A stretch of DNA of 64,000 bases from Mucilaginibacter sp. KACC 22063. GTDB lineage: Bacteria > Bacteroidota > Bacteroidia > Sphingobacteriales > Sphingobacteriaceae. This document shows, in pieces, positions 52,094 through 60,919 of this stretch (positions within the stretch are counted from its first letter, which is position 1; each line of letters begins with the position of its first letter). The position numbers and the translations under genes are program-made. Under the pieces are notes generated by a model. The model saw only the letters and a list, made by a program, of their open reading frames with translations, was not told the origin of the DNA and ran no database searches. The DNA lies in the NCBI RefSeq assembly GCF_028736115.1, contig NZ_CP117877.1, positions 248,001 to 312,000 of the forward strand. The letters run 5' to 3'.

Positions 52094-54097
52094 ATGAAAA
52101 AGATAGTCCCTATACTGTTATTATTTGCAGTTGCATTTAAATCGTTTGCACAACAACAGGTTCCGCTTGATGAAAAAAGATATACCGATAGCCTGCAAGC
52201 TATCTTAAAAAGCACGCGGGCAGATAGTTCAAAAGCTAATGCAAGTTTTGCGCTGGTAGAATACTGGAAGTTTAAGGACACTGTAAAAAGTAAATCCTAC
52301 CTGGAAGAAGGAAAGAAGTTCTCGCTCCATACACCTTATTATAAAGCGTTAGCCTATTTCTTTGAAGGGCAGTACTACTTTAACTGGAACCACCCGAAAG
52401 CATCGGTAGCTTTTAAAAAAGCCGAAGAGGCGCTTGCTAAATTTCAAACCCCGGCAGCTTATGCTAAACGCGCGGCCGCTTTGTACAACTATGCCATCAT
52501 GAACAAGGATGCTAAAGGATACGACTTTATTACCCGTATTACTTTAGATAAGGTTATCCCTATTGCAGAAAAGACAGGCAACCCGGCAACACTTGCTTTC
52601 TATTATACCCAACTGTCTACCATACTGATGAATAATTATCAGTTTGCAAAGGCACGATCTTATAACCAGAAAGCCATAGAGCTTTTGGAAAAAGGCAAGC
52701 CTAATACAACCAACCTGTTATTTGCCTACCTGAGCGGAGTGAGTATTAATTGTTACGATAGCCAGCCCGGACAGGCAAAAGTTTTGTTAAAGAAGGCACA
52801 GGATTTACTAAAACCCTTCCCCGGGTCATTAAACTATACTTTATATTATAACAACGAAGCTTTATATAATGAAACCATTAAAGATTATAACAGCGCTTTA
52901 ATAAGTGTGGACAAAGGCATTGTATTGGCAAAAAAGTATAACCAAACGCAGCTTTATCAGCAATTTCTTTTTCGTAAGTATGAGATCCTTACTCAGCAAA
53001 AACAATATGCCAAAGCCCGTCAGATACTGCTGGATATAGTTAAAGAAGGTACGCTCATCGCCAATAGTAATGACAGGGCAGCGGTATTTCTGGAGTTAGC
53101 GAAAGCCAATGAAAATTTAAAAGATTATAAAGAGGCCTACACCTGGCTAAATAAAAGCCGCACCATATCTGACAGCATCAGTAAAAGCCAAACCGAGCTA
53201 AAGATAAACGAACTGGAGACGAAATATAGAAGCGCTGAAAACCAGAAAAAGATCACTTTATTACAATCGCAGAATAAGCAAACGGCACTGATCATTAAAA
53301 ACGAACGCTTGTACAAATGGCTGCTGGGATCTGTATGTCTGCTCTTGGTAATTATTCTGTTTGTAGTGATACTTAACGCCCGTAACATCCGGAAACTGGC
53401 AGAGCAAAAGGAAATAAACCACCGCCAACAACTGCATGAAATGGAGCAACGTGAGCAGTTAAAGGTGATTAAGGCCATGCTTGACGGTGAAGAACACGAG
53501 CGCGAACGTGTGGCCAGGGATTTGCATGACGGCCTGGGCGGAATGCTTGCCGGGGTTAAGATCGGCCTTTCAGGCTGGAGCAATAACCAGGAAAGCGTAT
53601 CGCAGGATAAGGATCTGCACCGTATCATTGGTCAGCTGGATACTTCGGTAGCAGAGCTAAGGCGTATTGCCCGCAACATGGTACCAGAAAGCCTTTTAAA
53701 ATTCGGGCTTGAAGTGGCATTGAAAGATCTGTGCGAGTTTCATATGAGCGACAGGCTGCACATTACTTTCGAGTCGTTCGACCTGGGCAAAACCATTGCC
53801 TTAAATGTTCAGTTAAATATTTACCGCATTGTGCAGGAACTGATCTCCAATGCTATAAAACATGCACAGGCCAGCAACATTATATTACAATGCAGCCAGA
53901 ATGCAAACACCGTTTTTATAACATTTGAAGATGACGGAGTAGGGTTTGACACCGCCATACTTGCCAATAAAAAAGGTATGGGAATTGATAACCTGAGAAA
54001 CAGAATTGCTTTTCTGAAAGGGAAGTTCGAGATCATATCAGCACCCGGTGAGGGAACTATTATTAACATTGAGCTTAACACCATAGCAGATGAATAA
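52094..54097 (+). CDS. TPR-containing NarL-type sensor histidine kinase
   Basis: 667 aa from ATG 52094 (TTG 52091 is the alternative). Signal peptide (IVPILLLFAVAFKSFA), then tetratricopeptide-like helical repeats in the periplasm (about 30-400), one membrane helix (LLGSVCLLLVIILFVVIL, about 405-425), a coiled-coil linker rich in E/Q, and a HisKA_3 domain with H478 in VARDLHDGLGGMLAGVK. The HATPase (ELISNAIKHAQASN, DDGVGFD, KGMGIDNLRNR) ends the protein. The response regulator gene overlaps its 3' end by 8 bp. Confidence 0.92.
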   Translation: MKKIVPILLLFAVAFKSFAQQQVPLDEKRYTDSLQAILKSTRADSSKANASFALVEYWKFKDTVKSKSYLEEGKKFSLHTPYYKALAYFFEGQYYFNWNHPKASVAFKKAEEALAKFQTPAAYAKRAAALYNYAIMNKDAKGYDFITRITLDKVIPIAEKTGNPATLAFYYTQLSTILMNNYQFAKARSYNQKAIELLEKGKPNTTNLLFAYLSGVSINCYDSQPGQAKVLLKKAQDLLKPFPGSLNYTLYYNNEALYNETIKDYNSALISVDKGIVLAKKYNQTQLYQQFLFRKYEILTQQKQYAKARQILLDIVKEGTLIANSNDRAAVFLELAKANENLKDYKEAYTWLNKSRTISDSISKSQTELKINELETKYRSAENQKKITLLQSQNKQTALIIKNERLYKWLLGSVCLLLVIILFVVILNARNIRKLAEQKEINHRQQLHEMEQREQLKVIKAMLDGEEHERERVARDLHDGLGGMLAGVKIGLSGWSNNQESVSQDKDLHRIIGQLDTSVAELRRIARNMVPESLLKFGLEVALKDLCEFHMSDRLHITFESFDLGKTIALNVQLNIYRIVQELISNAIKHAQASNIILQCSQNANTVFITFEDDGVGFDTAILANKKGMGIDNLRNRIAFLKGKFEIISAPGEGTIINIELNTIADE

Positions 54098-54719
54098 GTT
54101 ACGTACCATTATTGTAGATGATCACCCCATAGTAATTGAAGGACTAAAAACACTGCTGCAGCACGAGGATAATCTTGAACTGGCTGGCGGGTTTAACAAT
54201 GGTGCCGAGACTTTGGAATATTTAAAAGCCAATACCGTTGACCTGATTTTACTTGATATTACTTTGCCTGATGTAAACGGCATCGATCTGTGCCAGGAGG
54301 TTAAACAAGAGTCGCCCGAGACCATGATCTTAATATTGAGTAACCACACCCAACGAAGTATCATTATGCGGGCCATACAGAATGGAGCGAATGGCTACCT
54401 GCTTAAAAATAGCTCGTTAGATGAGTTGAGGCATTGCATCAGTGAGGCGGTTACAGGTAACATTTGTTATAGCAGGGATGTGATGGAGATCATGAGCAAG
54501 CCATCGAAGAATGAGTTGCAAGGGGCGCCTCAGCTTACCCGCCGCGAAAAACAAATACTGGCGCTACTGGCTCAAGGAAAAACCAGCCTTGTTATTGGCG
54601 AAGAGCTTTTTTTAAGCCCGCTTACCGTGGACACCCATCGCCGTAACCTGATACAGAAGTTTGAAGTTAAAAACGTAGCCGAGCTGATTATGGTCGCCAC
54701 GCAGCAGCAGCTTTTATAG
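54090..54719 (+). CDS. LuxR/NarL-family response regulator
   Basis: 209 aa. Receiver with D56 (LILLDITLPDVNG), a Thr/Ser and Lys in KNSS context, and a C-terminal LuxR HTH (about 148-205): LTRREKQILALLAQGKTS, VDTHRRNLIQKF. The start lies 8 bp inside the kinase gene, so translation is coupled. Neighbouring exported hydrolases downstream could be its targets, and the palindrome upstream of the kinase may be its operator. Confidence 0.93.
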   Translation: MNKLRTIIVDDHPIVIEGLKTLLQHEDNLELAGGFNNGAETLEYLKANTVDLILLDITLPDVNGIDLCQEVKQESPETMILILSNHTQRSIIMRAIQNGANGYLLKNSSLDELRHCISEAVTGNICYSRDVMEIMSKPSKNELQGAPQLTRREKQILALLAQGKTSLVIGEELFLSPLTVDTHRRNLIQKFEVKNVAELIMVATQQQLL

Positions 54720-54784
54720 TTACTGGCGTAACAACTGGTCCTTAGAACCATCCAAACAGAAGCTGTCTGTTCAGCAAAGGTTTC

Positions 54785-55975
54785 ATGAGAAAATTATTTA
54801 CCAGTACTTTCATTGCGTTAACTGGAATATTATTCATAGCAGCGCATAGTCAATCGAGTAAAAGTAGCCAGCCATCAATAGACAGTACGATTATTGCTAA
54901 AATGCAGCAAAGCGGCATGGTGGGGCTTGGTGCTGCTATTATCATAGATAAAAAACTGGCCTGGAAGAATGGTTATGGCTTTGCCAACAAGGAACAGGGA
55001 ACTCCTTTTACCACATCAACGATAATGAACATTGCCTCGGTCAGCAAAACCGTTACCGGTGCCTGCCTGATGAAAGCCGTTGAGCAGGGTAAAGTGAGTT
55101 TGGATGAAAATATCAACAGCTACCTGCCTTTTAAGATTATTAATCCGAACTTTCCGCAAGAAATCATCACCTTGCGCCAGCTGGCTACCCATACCTCCGG
55201 GCTTACAGACCGTTATCCGTTTTACACAGACAGTACTTATTATAATGGAAAAGATTCACCTGAAGCATTGGGAGATTTTTTGAAAAACTACTTTGTTAAA
55301 GGCGGTAAACATTACAGCAAAGAAAACTTTTTAGCCCATAAGCCCGGCACCTACCGCGATTATTCGAACATTGGGGCTGCATTGGCAGGATACATTGTTG
55401 AACTACGAACAGGGAAAAAATTAAACACTTACAGCAAGCAAAATCTTTTCGAACCACTTGGCATGCATAATACCAGTTGGTTTTTAAAAGAAACAAATCT
55501 GGCTAAGCACGCCGCGCTCTATGATAAAAAGAATGACATTGTTGCTCAAATACCATTATATGGCTGCACCACTTACCCCGATGGCGGTGTGCGCACAACG
55601 GTGGATGATTTAACCAGCTTTTTTATCTGCTTGTTGAACAATGGGAACTACAACGGAAAACAGGTTTTAAAAGAAAGTTTGGTTAAGGAAATGCTGCAAT
55701 TCCAGTTCACAGAAAAAGATAAGCCCGAAAATGTAGACCCGGCTAAGCTTAATTCGGGATTGTTTTGGGCAACTAAAATGGGCGGAAAGCGTATCGGGCA
55801 TAATGGTTCTGACCCTGGTGTGCGCACCTTTATGCTGTCTGACCTGGACAGGCATATCGCCGTAATATTATTCGTTAATACTTCATTAGAAGAGAAGGAT
55901 GAAGATAAGTTCTTTGAGATCTATAATATCCTGTACAACTACGGACTTACACTTGCGAAAGGTAAAGCTGAGTAG
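54785..55975 (+). CDS. Class-C-beta-lactamase-like serine hydrolase 2
   Basis: 396 aa, signal peptide to about 22. S85-x-x-K88 is in NIASVSKTVTG, the Y-S-N motif in RDYSNIGAALAGYI and the H-N-G motif in RIGHNGSDPGVR. It starts 65 bp after the LuxR-type regulator on the same strand, with no clear terminator between, so it may share transcription or be a direct target. A beta-lactamase, DD-peptidase or esterase reaction is possible. Confidence 0.86.
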   Translation: MRKLFTSTFIALTGILFIAAHSQSSKSSQPSIDSTIIAKMQQSGMVGLGAAIIIDKKLAWKNGYGFANKEQGTPFTTSTIMNIASVSKTVTGACLMKAVEQGKVSLDENINSYLPFKIINPNFPQEIITLRQLATHTSGLTDRYPFYTDSTYYNGKDSPEALGDFLKNYFVKGGKHYSKENFLAHKPGTYRDYSNIGAALAGYIVELRTGKKLNTYSKQNLFEPLGMHNTSWFLKETNLAKHAALYDKKNDIVAQIPLYGCTTYPDGGVRTTVDDLTSFFICLLNNGNYNGKQVLKESLVKEMLQFQFTEKDKPENVDPAKLNSGLFWATKMGGKRIGHNGSDPGVRTFMLSDLDRHIAVILFVNTSLEEKDEDKFFEIYNILYNYGLTLAKGKAE

Positions 55976-56026
55976 ACACTATTAATCGAATTAATATATT
56001 CATGAATGAAAACAAATGTTTGTGAA

Positions 56027-56520
56027 ATGAGAAAATTCACCTACCTGACAGTTTTGTTTCTTTTAACAGCTGGTACATTGTTGGCACAAGGCAATGTATC
56101 AGCTATATATTGTGCATTGAATTTACCAAGTGACCAAACCAAGGGGACATTTTATTGGCAGGAAATAAAAAAGAAGCCAACCGGAGCATTTCAGATTTAT
56201 TGGTTAAAAGATCATAATATTAAATAAGATTTAACCGGAAAGATACCTTAGAAACCTATTTTTTAGCACCAGATGTTAAACCAGAAGAGCTTAAAAAAGT
56301 ACCTCAAAAAAGATTAGGATTAAATTTAAAAGGTATATATATCGATCTCAATCAGCCCTGGCCATTTTACTATGCAATATATCAGGATCCCAAAAACAGA
56401 AATTCAGTTCTACTTTTGCTATACGAAGGTGTAGGCAAAGACATTGTAGCTGCGAGCTATTATTCTGACAAGCCCTACAATCCTTTTAAAGCTGCTGGCA
56501 TCAACGTGGAAACAAAATAG
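56027..56520 (+). pseudogene. Exported-protein gene with a one-base frameshift
   Basis: ATG 56027 starts a signal peptide (FTYLTVLFLLTAGTLLAQ) and the frame stops at TAA 56225-56227. The -1 (phase-shifted) frame is open from 56227 to TAG 56518-56520 and continues the same kind of protein: RFNRKDTLETYFLAPDV then LNLKGIYIDLNQPWPFYYAIY. Adding one A to the AAA of 56222-56224 would join the frames. It is therefore a deletion in an A run, either real or an assembly error. Function unknown; no homolog recognised. It follows the serine hydrolase gene and converges on the metallo-beta-lactamase gene. Confidence 0.72.
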
Positions 56521-56526
56521 TTCTGT

Positions 56527-57393
56527 TTATTGCTCTGCCAGCTTCTTGTCGTAATCAGCTTGCAGTTCATTAAGTTCATCGTAGTAAGTTTTCTTGTCTG
56601 CAAAAGCTAAGGGATTGTATGGGCTGCCGGGTTTATGCTTTTCAACAAGGTCAAACTGCACACCATGCGAAGCCATCCAGATATCAAATTTTAAATGCTT
56701 CATGGCATTAAGGGTATAGGCATAATCTTTAGCAATGTTAGGATAAGTAGTAACATCCTTAAATTTTTTGTCGGTTACTATTGTAGGCATGTTGGCAATA
56801 AGTACTCTATAGCTTCGCTTGTTATCTTTTACATTGAATATATAGCTGCAAGAGCCTTTAGTATGCCCGGGATGGTTCAGTATCGTCAGTTTTGTGCCGC
56901 CTAACACAATGCTATCACCATTGTGCAAAACGCGGTCAATCTTTATCGGTTTAAATACACAAACATTACCTGTAAGTTCATAGTCAGAGCGGCCGCCGTC
57001 TGCTACTACCGCAGCATCGCCTTCATTTACCATCATTTTAGCGCCCGTTAGTTGCTTTATGGCCGCCATAGCGCCAAGATGGTCAAAGTGTGCCTGGGTA
57101 GTCAATAGTATTTTGGTATCAGTAAGTTTAAAGCCGAGCGTTTCGATGCTTTTCTTGATCAGTGGTTGAGATGATGCCAGCCCGGTATTGATCAGTATAT
57201 TGCCTTTAGGGGTTACAATAAGATAGCATGCCAGGTCAGTGGTGCCTACATAATAAAGATTGCCGGCAATACGGAACGGCGGAAAGGGTTTTGACCATTC
57301 GGGGTGCTTATGGGTGTCAGGCTCATAAACTTTTTGAGCATTGGCAAAAATGTGTGCAGACAATAAAAAGAGGATCAGCAAAATCTTTTTCAT
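56527..57393 (-). CDS. Subclass B3 metallo-beta-lactamase, GOB-like
   Basis: 288 aa with signal peptide (LLILFLLSAHIFANAQ). The zinc motif H-x-H-x-D-H is altered to Q100-A-H102-F-D104-H105, as in the GOB enzymes of Elizabethkingia, where Gln replaces His116. Further ligands are H177 in NHPGHTKGS and H243 in WMASHGVQFD. Overall resemblance to GOB-1 is high over the conserved segments (FRIAGNLYYVGT, DLA-YLIVT-KGNILINTG, YRVLIANMP). It should hydrolyse beta-lactams, but the activity and spectrum are not shown by sequence alone. Confidence 0.88.
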   Translation of the reverse strand: MKKILLILFLLSAHIFANAQKVYEPDTHKHPEWSKPFPPFRIAGNLYYVGTTDLACYLIVTPKGNILINTGLASSQPLIKKSIETLGFKLTDTKILLTTQAHFDHLGAMAAIKQLTGAKMMVNEGDAAVVADGGRSDYELTGNVCVFKPIKIDRVLHNGDSIVLGGTKLTILNHPGHTKGSCSYIFNVKDNKRSYRVLIANMPTIVTDKKFKDVTTYPNIAKDYAYTLNAMKHLKFDIWMASHGVQFDLVEKHKPGSPYNPLAFADKKTYYDELNELQADYDKKLAEQ

Positions 57394-57591
57394 GATAAAG
57401 AAGGACGTGTATTGTGGTTAATATAATGCAAACGCTATAATTTGTAAATTTATATATAGACCCTTTCAAAATACTTTTTGGTCATGCAAAGCGAATACGT
57501 TTGAACCTGTATTATTGATCTTAACAAGTATTATGTTTACCTAAACTGATTTTATGATGTTACGATAAGAAGATGCCTTAAAGCAATTGCG

Positions 57592-58371
57592 CTACCTGTT
57601 TGCGGTTATCTTGTTAGTCAGTTCCACAAAATCATTAACTGAAAGCCGTTCAGCCCGAAGATCGAGCAAGGGCTCTTCGGCCATTTTCTCTTTGTTGATC
57701 AATGCCGAAAGTGCATTACGCAAAGTTTTTCTGCGCTGGTTAAAGCCTGCCTTTACCACCTGCCAAAAAAGCTTCTCCTCACAGTCGAGCGTGGCGATAT
57801 TATTCCGGGTAAGCCTGATGACACCCGAAAGTACCTTTGGTGGCGGGTTGAATGATCCTGCTTTTACCGTGAACAAATACTCGCAAGTATACCAGGCCTG
57901 CAAAAACACACTTAATATTCCGTATTCTTTGCTCCCCGGCTTAGCGGTGCAGCGTTCTGCCACTTCTTTCTGGAACATGCCTACTACCTCAACCACCTGC
58001 TGGCGGTTGTCGAGCACTTTAAATAAGATCTGTGAAGATATATTATAAGGGAAGTTACCGATAATGGCAAAGGGCTGCTTAAATATGCTGCTAAAATCCA
58101 TCTCCAAAAAATCGGCATTGATGATACGGCTGGCAGCCTGGGGGTATTGCTTCAGCAGGTATTCGTATGATTCTGTGTCGATATCGATCAGATAGGTTTC
58201 ATATTCGGCATGCTGGAATAAAATATCAGAGAGCACACCCATGCCCGGGCCTACCTCAAGAACCTGATTGAAACGCTGTTCGGGGCGCAGGCCGTTGACA
58301 ATGCGGGCTGCTATATTTTTATCAGTCAGAAAATGCTGACCCAGATGTTTTTTGGCTCTGACTAATGACAT
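57592..58371 (-). CDS. rsmA: 16S rRNA dimethyladenosine transferase
   Basis: 259 aa, KsgA/RsmA family, which dimethylates A1518 and A1519 in the 3' hairpin of 16S rRNA. Characteristic: the N-terminal AKKHLGQHFLTDKNIA, SAM motif I EVGPGMGVLSDIL, the motif IV N-x-P-Y (GNFPYNISSQI), and the C-terminal QRRKTLRNAL. It is divergent from pdxA with 140 bp between, an arrangement often seen in other bacteria, where the two are neighbours. Confidence 0.96.
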   Translation of the reverse strand: MSLVRAKKHLGQHFLTDKNIAARIVNGLRPEQRFNQVLEVGPGMGVLSDILFQHAEYETYLIDIDTESYEYLLKQYPQAASRIINADFLEMDFSSIFKQPFAIIGNFPYNISSQILFKVLDNRQQVVEVVGMFQKEVAERCTAKPGSKEYGILSVFLQAWYTCEYLFTVKAGSFNPPPKVLSGVIRLTRNNIATLDCEEKLFWQVVKAGFNQRRKTLRNALSALINKEKMAEEPLLDLRAERLSVNDFVELTNKITANR

Positions 58372-58511
58372 ATAACGTGTATTTAAAGCAAATTAACTCA
58401 TATTTATGCTTTTGTCAGGAATATTGCGCTTAAAATCTTTTCTTTGCAGTTGTTAAACTGGTTTCACTCCATATCAGTGTAATCATATTTCTATCGTGTA
58501 ACCATTTAAAT

Positions 58512-59567
58512 ATGAGTGAAAAACTAAAAATTGGTATTAGTATAGGCGACGTTAATGGAATTGGTCTTGAGATCATCATTAAAACCTTAGCCGATACCCG
58601 AATTTTCGATTATTGCACCCCAATTGTTTACGGGCATACCAAGGTGGCATCGTTCCACCGCCGGCTGGCCAACGTTCATGACCTTAATTTTACGGTGATT
58701 AACCATCCTTCGCAGGCGCAGCATAAAAAGGCAAACCTGATTAACTGCTGGGAAGAGGATGTAAAGATTGATGTAGGTGTTATTAATGAAACCGGAGGCA
58801 AGTATGCATTCCTGTCTTTACAACGCGCTACCGATGACCTGGTAAGTGGAGATATTGATGCGCTGGTAACGGCACCTATTAATAAAGATAATATCCAGAA
58901 CGAGCAGTTCAGTTTTCCGGGTCATACCGAATACTTGCAGGATCGTGACGGCGCTGCCGAATCTTTAATGTTTTTGGTGAGCGATACGCTGCGTGTAGGT
59001 GTTGTAACCGGGCACATTCCGGTAAGTAAGGTTGCCGAAAGTATTACTATCGGGAAAATATTGGCTAAGTTGAAGCTGATGAACGAATCGCTTAAGCAGG
59101 ACTTCTGGGTACGAAAACCTAAAATTGCGGTTTTAGGTTTAAATCCTCATGCGGGCGACAATGGCCTGATTGGTATTGAAGAACAAGCAATTATTAACCC
59201 TGCTATTGAAGAAGCAAGGGCGAACGATATACTTGCATTTGGCCCATACCCTGCTGATGGCTTTTTTGCCAATGGTACTTACCTGCAGTTTGATGCTGTT
59301 TTGGCCATGTACCACGATCAGGGCTTGATTCCGTTTAAACAGATTGCGTTTGAGTCGGGCGTTAACTTTACAGCAGGTTTAAATTTTGTTCGCACCTCGC
59401 CGGATCATGGGACAGCTTATGACATTGCCGGGCAAAATAAAGCTTCTGAGGTTTCCTTCCGTGAAGCATTATTTACCGCTTTGCACATTGTTAGGCACCG
59501 CCGCGAAAATGAAGAGCTAAACGAGGATCCGTTGAAATTTACTAAGCTAAGCCGCGACAGAGATTAA
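58512..59567 (+). CDS. pdxA: 4-hydroxythreonine-4-phosphate dehydrogenase
   Basis: 351 aa. It oxidises 4-phosphohydroxy-L-threonine with NAD in the DXP-dependent route to pyridoxal phosphate. Conserved segments: SIGDVNGIGLEI at the N-terminus, ALVTAPINK in the middle, and the metal-binding histidines in FPGHTEYL, GLNPHAGDNG and MYHDQGLIPFK, then NFVRTSPDHGTAYDIAG. Normal length. No other vitamin B6 gene is nearby. Confidence 0.96.
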   Translation: MSEKLKIGISIGDVNGIGLEIIIKTLADTRIFDYCTPIVYGHTKVASFHRRLANVHDLNFTVINHPSQAQHKKANLINCWEEDVKIDVGVINETGGKYAFLSLQRATDDLVSGDIDALVTAPINKDNIQNEQFSFPGHTEYLQDRDGAAESLMFLVSDTLRVGVVTGHIPVSKVAESITIGKILAKLKLMNESLKQDFWVRKPKIAVLGLNPHAGDNGLIGIEEQAIINPAIEEARANDILAFGPYPADGFFANGTYLQFDAVLAMYHDQGLIPFKQIAFESGVNFTAGLNFVRTSPDHGTAYDIAGQNKASEVSFREALFTALHIVRHRRENEELNEDPLKFTKLSRDRD

Positions 59568-59660
59568 CTAAAAATGTCACAATTAACTTACAGTTATAAT
59601 CTTTTAAACACAGATGCGTTAAATTAGCAAACATCCGTAAACACTCTATCTACCTTATTA

Positions 59661-60842
59661 ATGAATAACGTATATGACCGGGTGCGTTCCATTGACGCCT
59701 TTCGGGCTGTTACAATGTTCCTGATGATCTTTGTGAATGATCTTGACGGAGTACCTAAAACGCCCTCTTGGCTTAAACATGCCGCTGAAAATGCCGACGC
59801 ACTTGGATTTGCCGATACTATTTTTCCTGCTTTCCTTTTCATTGTAGGATTATCCATTCCATTTGCTTTTGAAAACCGCATCAAACGCGGCGATCATCGC
59901 ATACCTGCAAGAATTATTACCCGGTCCTTTGCTTTGATCTTTATAGGCTTTTACCATGCCAACATGGAAACCTATAACGAAGCTATAGCCATATTACCCA
60001 AGCCCGTATGGGAGAGCCTACTTACCTTCAGTTTCTTCTTTATATTTCTTGATTACAGCCACTTTAGTAAGGTTAAACGCTATTTGCTGCAAGGCTTTGG
60101 TATTGCATTGCTGGTAGCTATGTCTGTTTTATACAAAACAACCGATCCCGGCCAAACCTGGCTGCACCTTACCTGGTGGGGTATTTTGGGACTTATCGGA
60201 TGGGCATACCTGTTATGCGCGCTTATTTACTACTACTCTGGCGGAGTATTATGGGTGCAGGCAGCTGCCTGGATCTTCTTCCTGTTCTTTAATCTTGATT
60301 TCCACTTCGGGCTTTTAGATTTCCTTGCGCCCGTTCAAAAATACGCATGGATTGCCGGCAACGGCGCTATGCAGGCCTTTACCATGGCAGGTATTGTAGT
60401 GTCTGTAATGTACATGCGATTGAAAGAAAACAAGGATATTCAGCTGCTTTGGATCGGCATGATCCTGTTGGCATTTATCCTGTTTAATCTGGGCATTATT
60501 GTAAGGTATTTCAGCGGCGGTATTTCTAAAGCGCATGATACTCCATCGTGGGTGTTTATCTGTACCGGTTTCAGCCTGATTGCCTATGCCTTTTTTGCCT
60601 TCCTGGTTGATTTTAAGCATAAATATAAATGGGCCAGCATTATTGAACCGGCAGGCAAGCAAACCTTTACCTGCTACCTGGTGCCGTTCATATTTTATCC
60701 CATTTATGAAATGACCAACCTGGGCTATCCCGAATACCTGAGCCAGGGAACAGGCGGGTTGATTAAGTGCTTAATCTTTTCTTTCCTGATGATATGGCTT
60801 ACAGGCTTGTTAAATAAGATTGGTATTAAGTTGAAGATATAG
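59661..60842 (+). CDS. DUF5009 / HGSNAT-like multipass membrane protein
   Basis: 393 aa, about ten membrane helices. The N-terminal signature RVRSIDAFRAVTMFLMIFVNDL is that of the family related to heparan-alpha-glucosaminide N-acetyltransferase. F-LFIVGLSIPFAF and the EPAGKQTFTCYLVPF segment near the C-terminus are further landmarks. It may transfer an acyl group to sugars at the membrane; the acceptor is unknown and no polysaccharide gene is adjacent. A 28-bp palindrome follows the stop. Confidence 0.82.
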   Translation: MNNVYDRVRSIDAFRAVTMFLMIFVNDLDGVPKTPSWLKHAAENADALGFADTIFPAFLFIVGLSIPFAFENRIKRGDHRIPARIITRSFALIFIGFYHANMETYNEAIAILPKPVWESLLTFSFFFIFLDYSHFSKVKRYLLQGFGIALLVAMSVLYKTTDPGQTWLHLTWWGILGLIGWAYLLCALIYYYSGGVLWVQAAAWIFFLFFNLDFHFGLLDFLAPVQKYAWIAGNGAMQAFTMAGIVVSVMYMRLKENKDIQLLWIGMILLAFILFNLGIIVRYFSGGISKAHDTPSWVFICTGFSLIAYAFFAFLVDFKHKYKWASIIEPAGKQTFTCYLVPFIFYPIYEMTNLGYPEYLSQGTGGLIKCLIFSFLMIWLTGLLNKIGIKLKI

Positions 60843-60856
60843 ACTTCTAAAAATTA

Positions 60857-60884
60857 GTAGAGATGCAAGATCTTGCATCTCTAC
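60857..60884. repeat. Perfect 28-bp palindromic repeat element
   Basis: GTAGAGATGCAAGA followed by its exact reverse complement, between the DUF5009 stop and the convergent serine hydrolase. It resembles short GTAGAGA...TCTCTAC palindromes known in several Bacteroidota genomes, and may also serve as a terminator for both genes. Confidence 0.7.
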
Positions 60885-60919
60885 CTCATATTACCTCTTA
60901 CCTCAGTCATCTTTTATCC

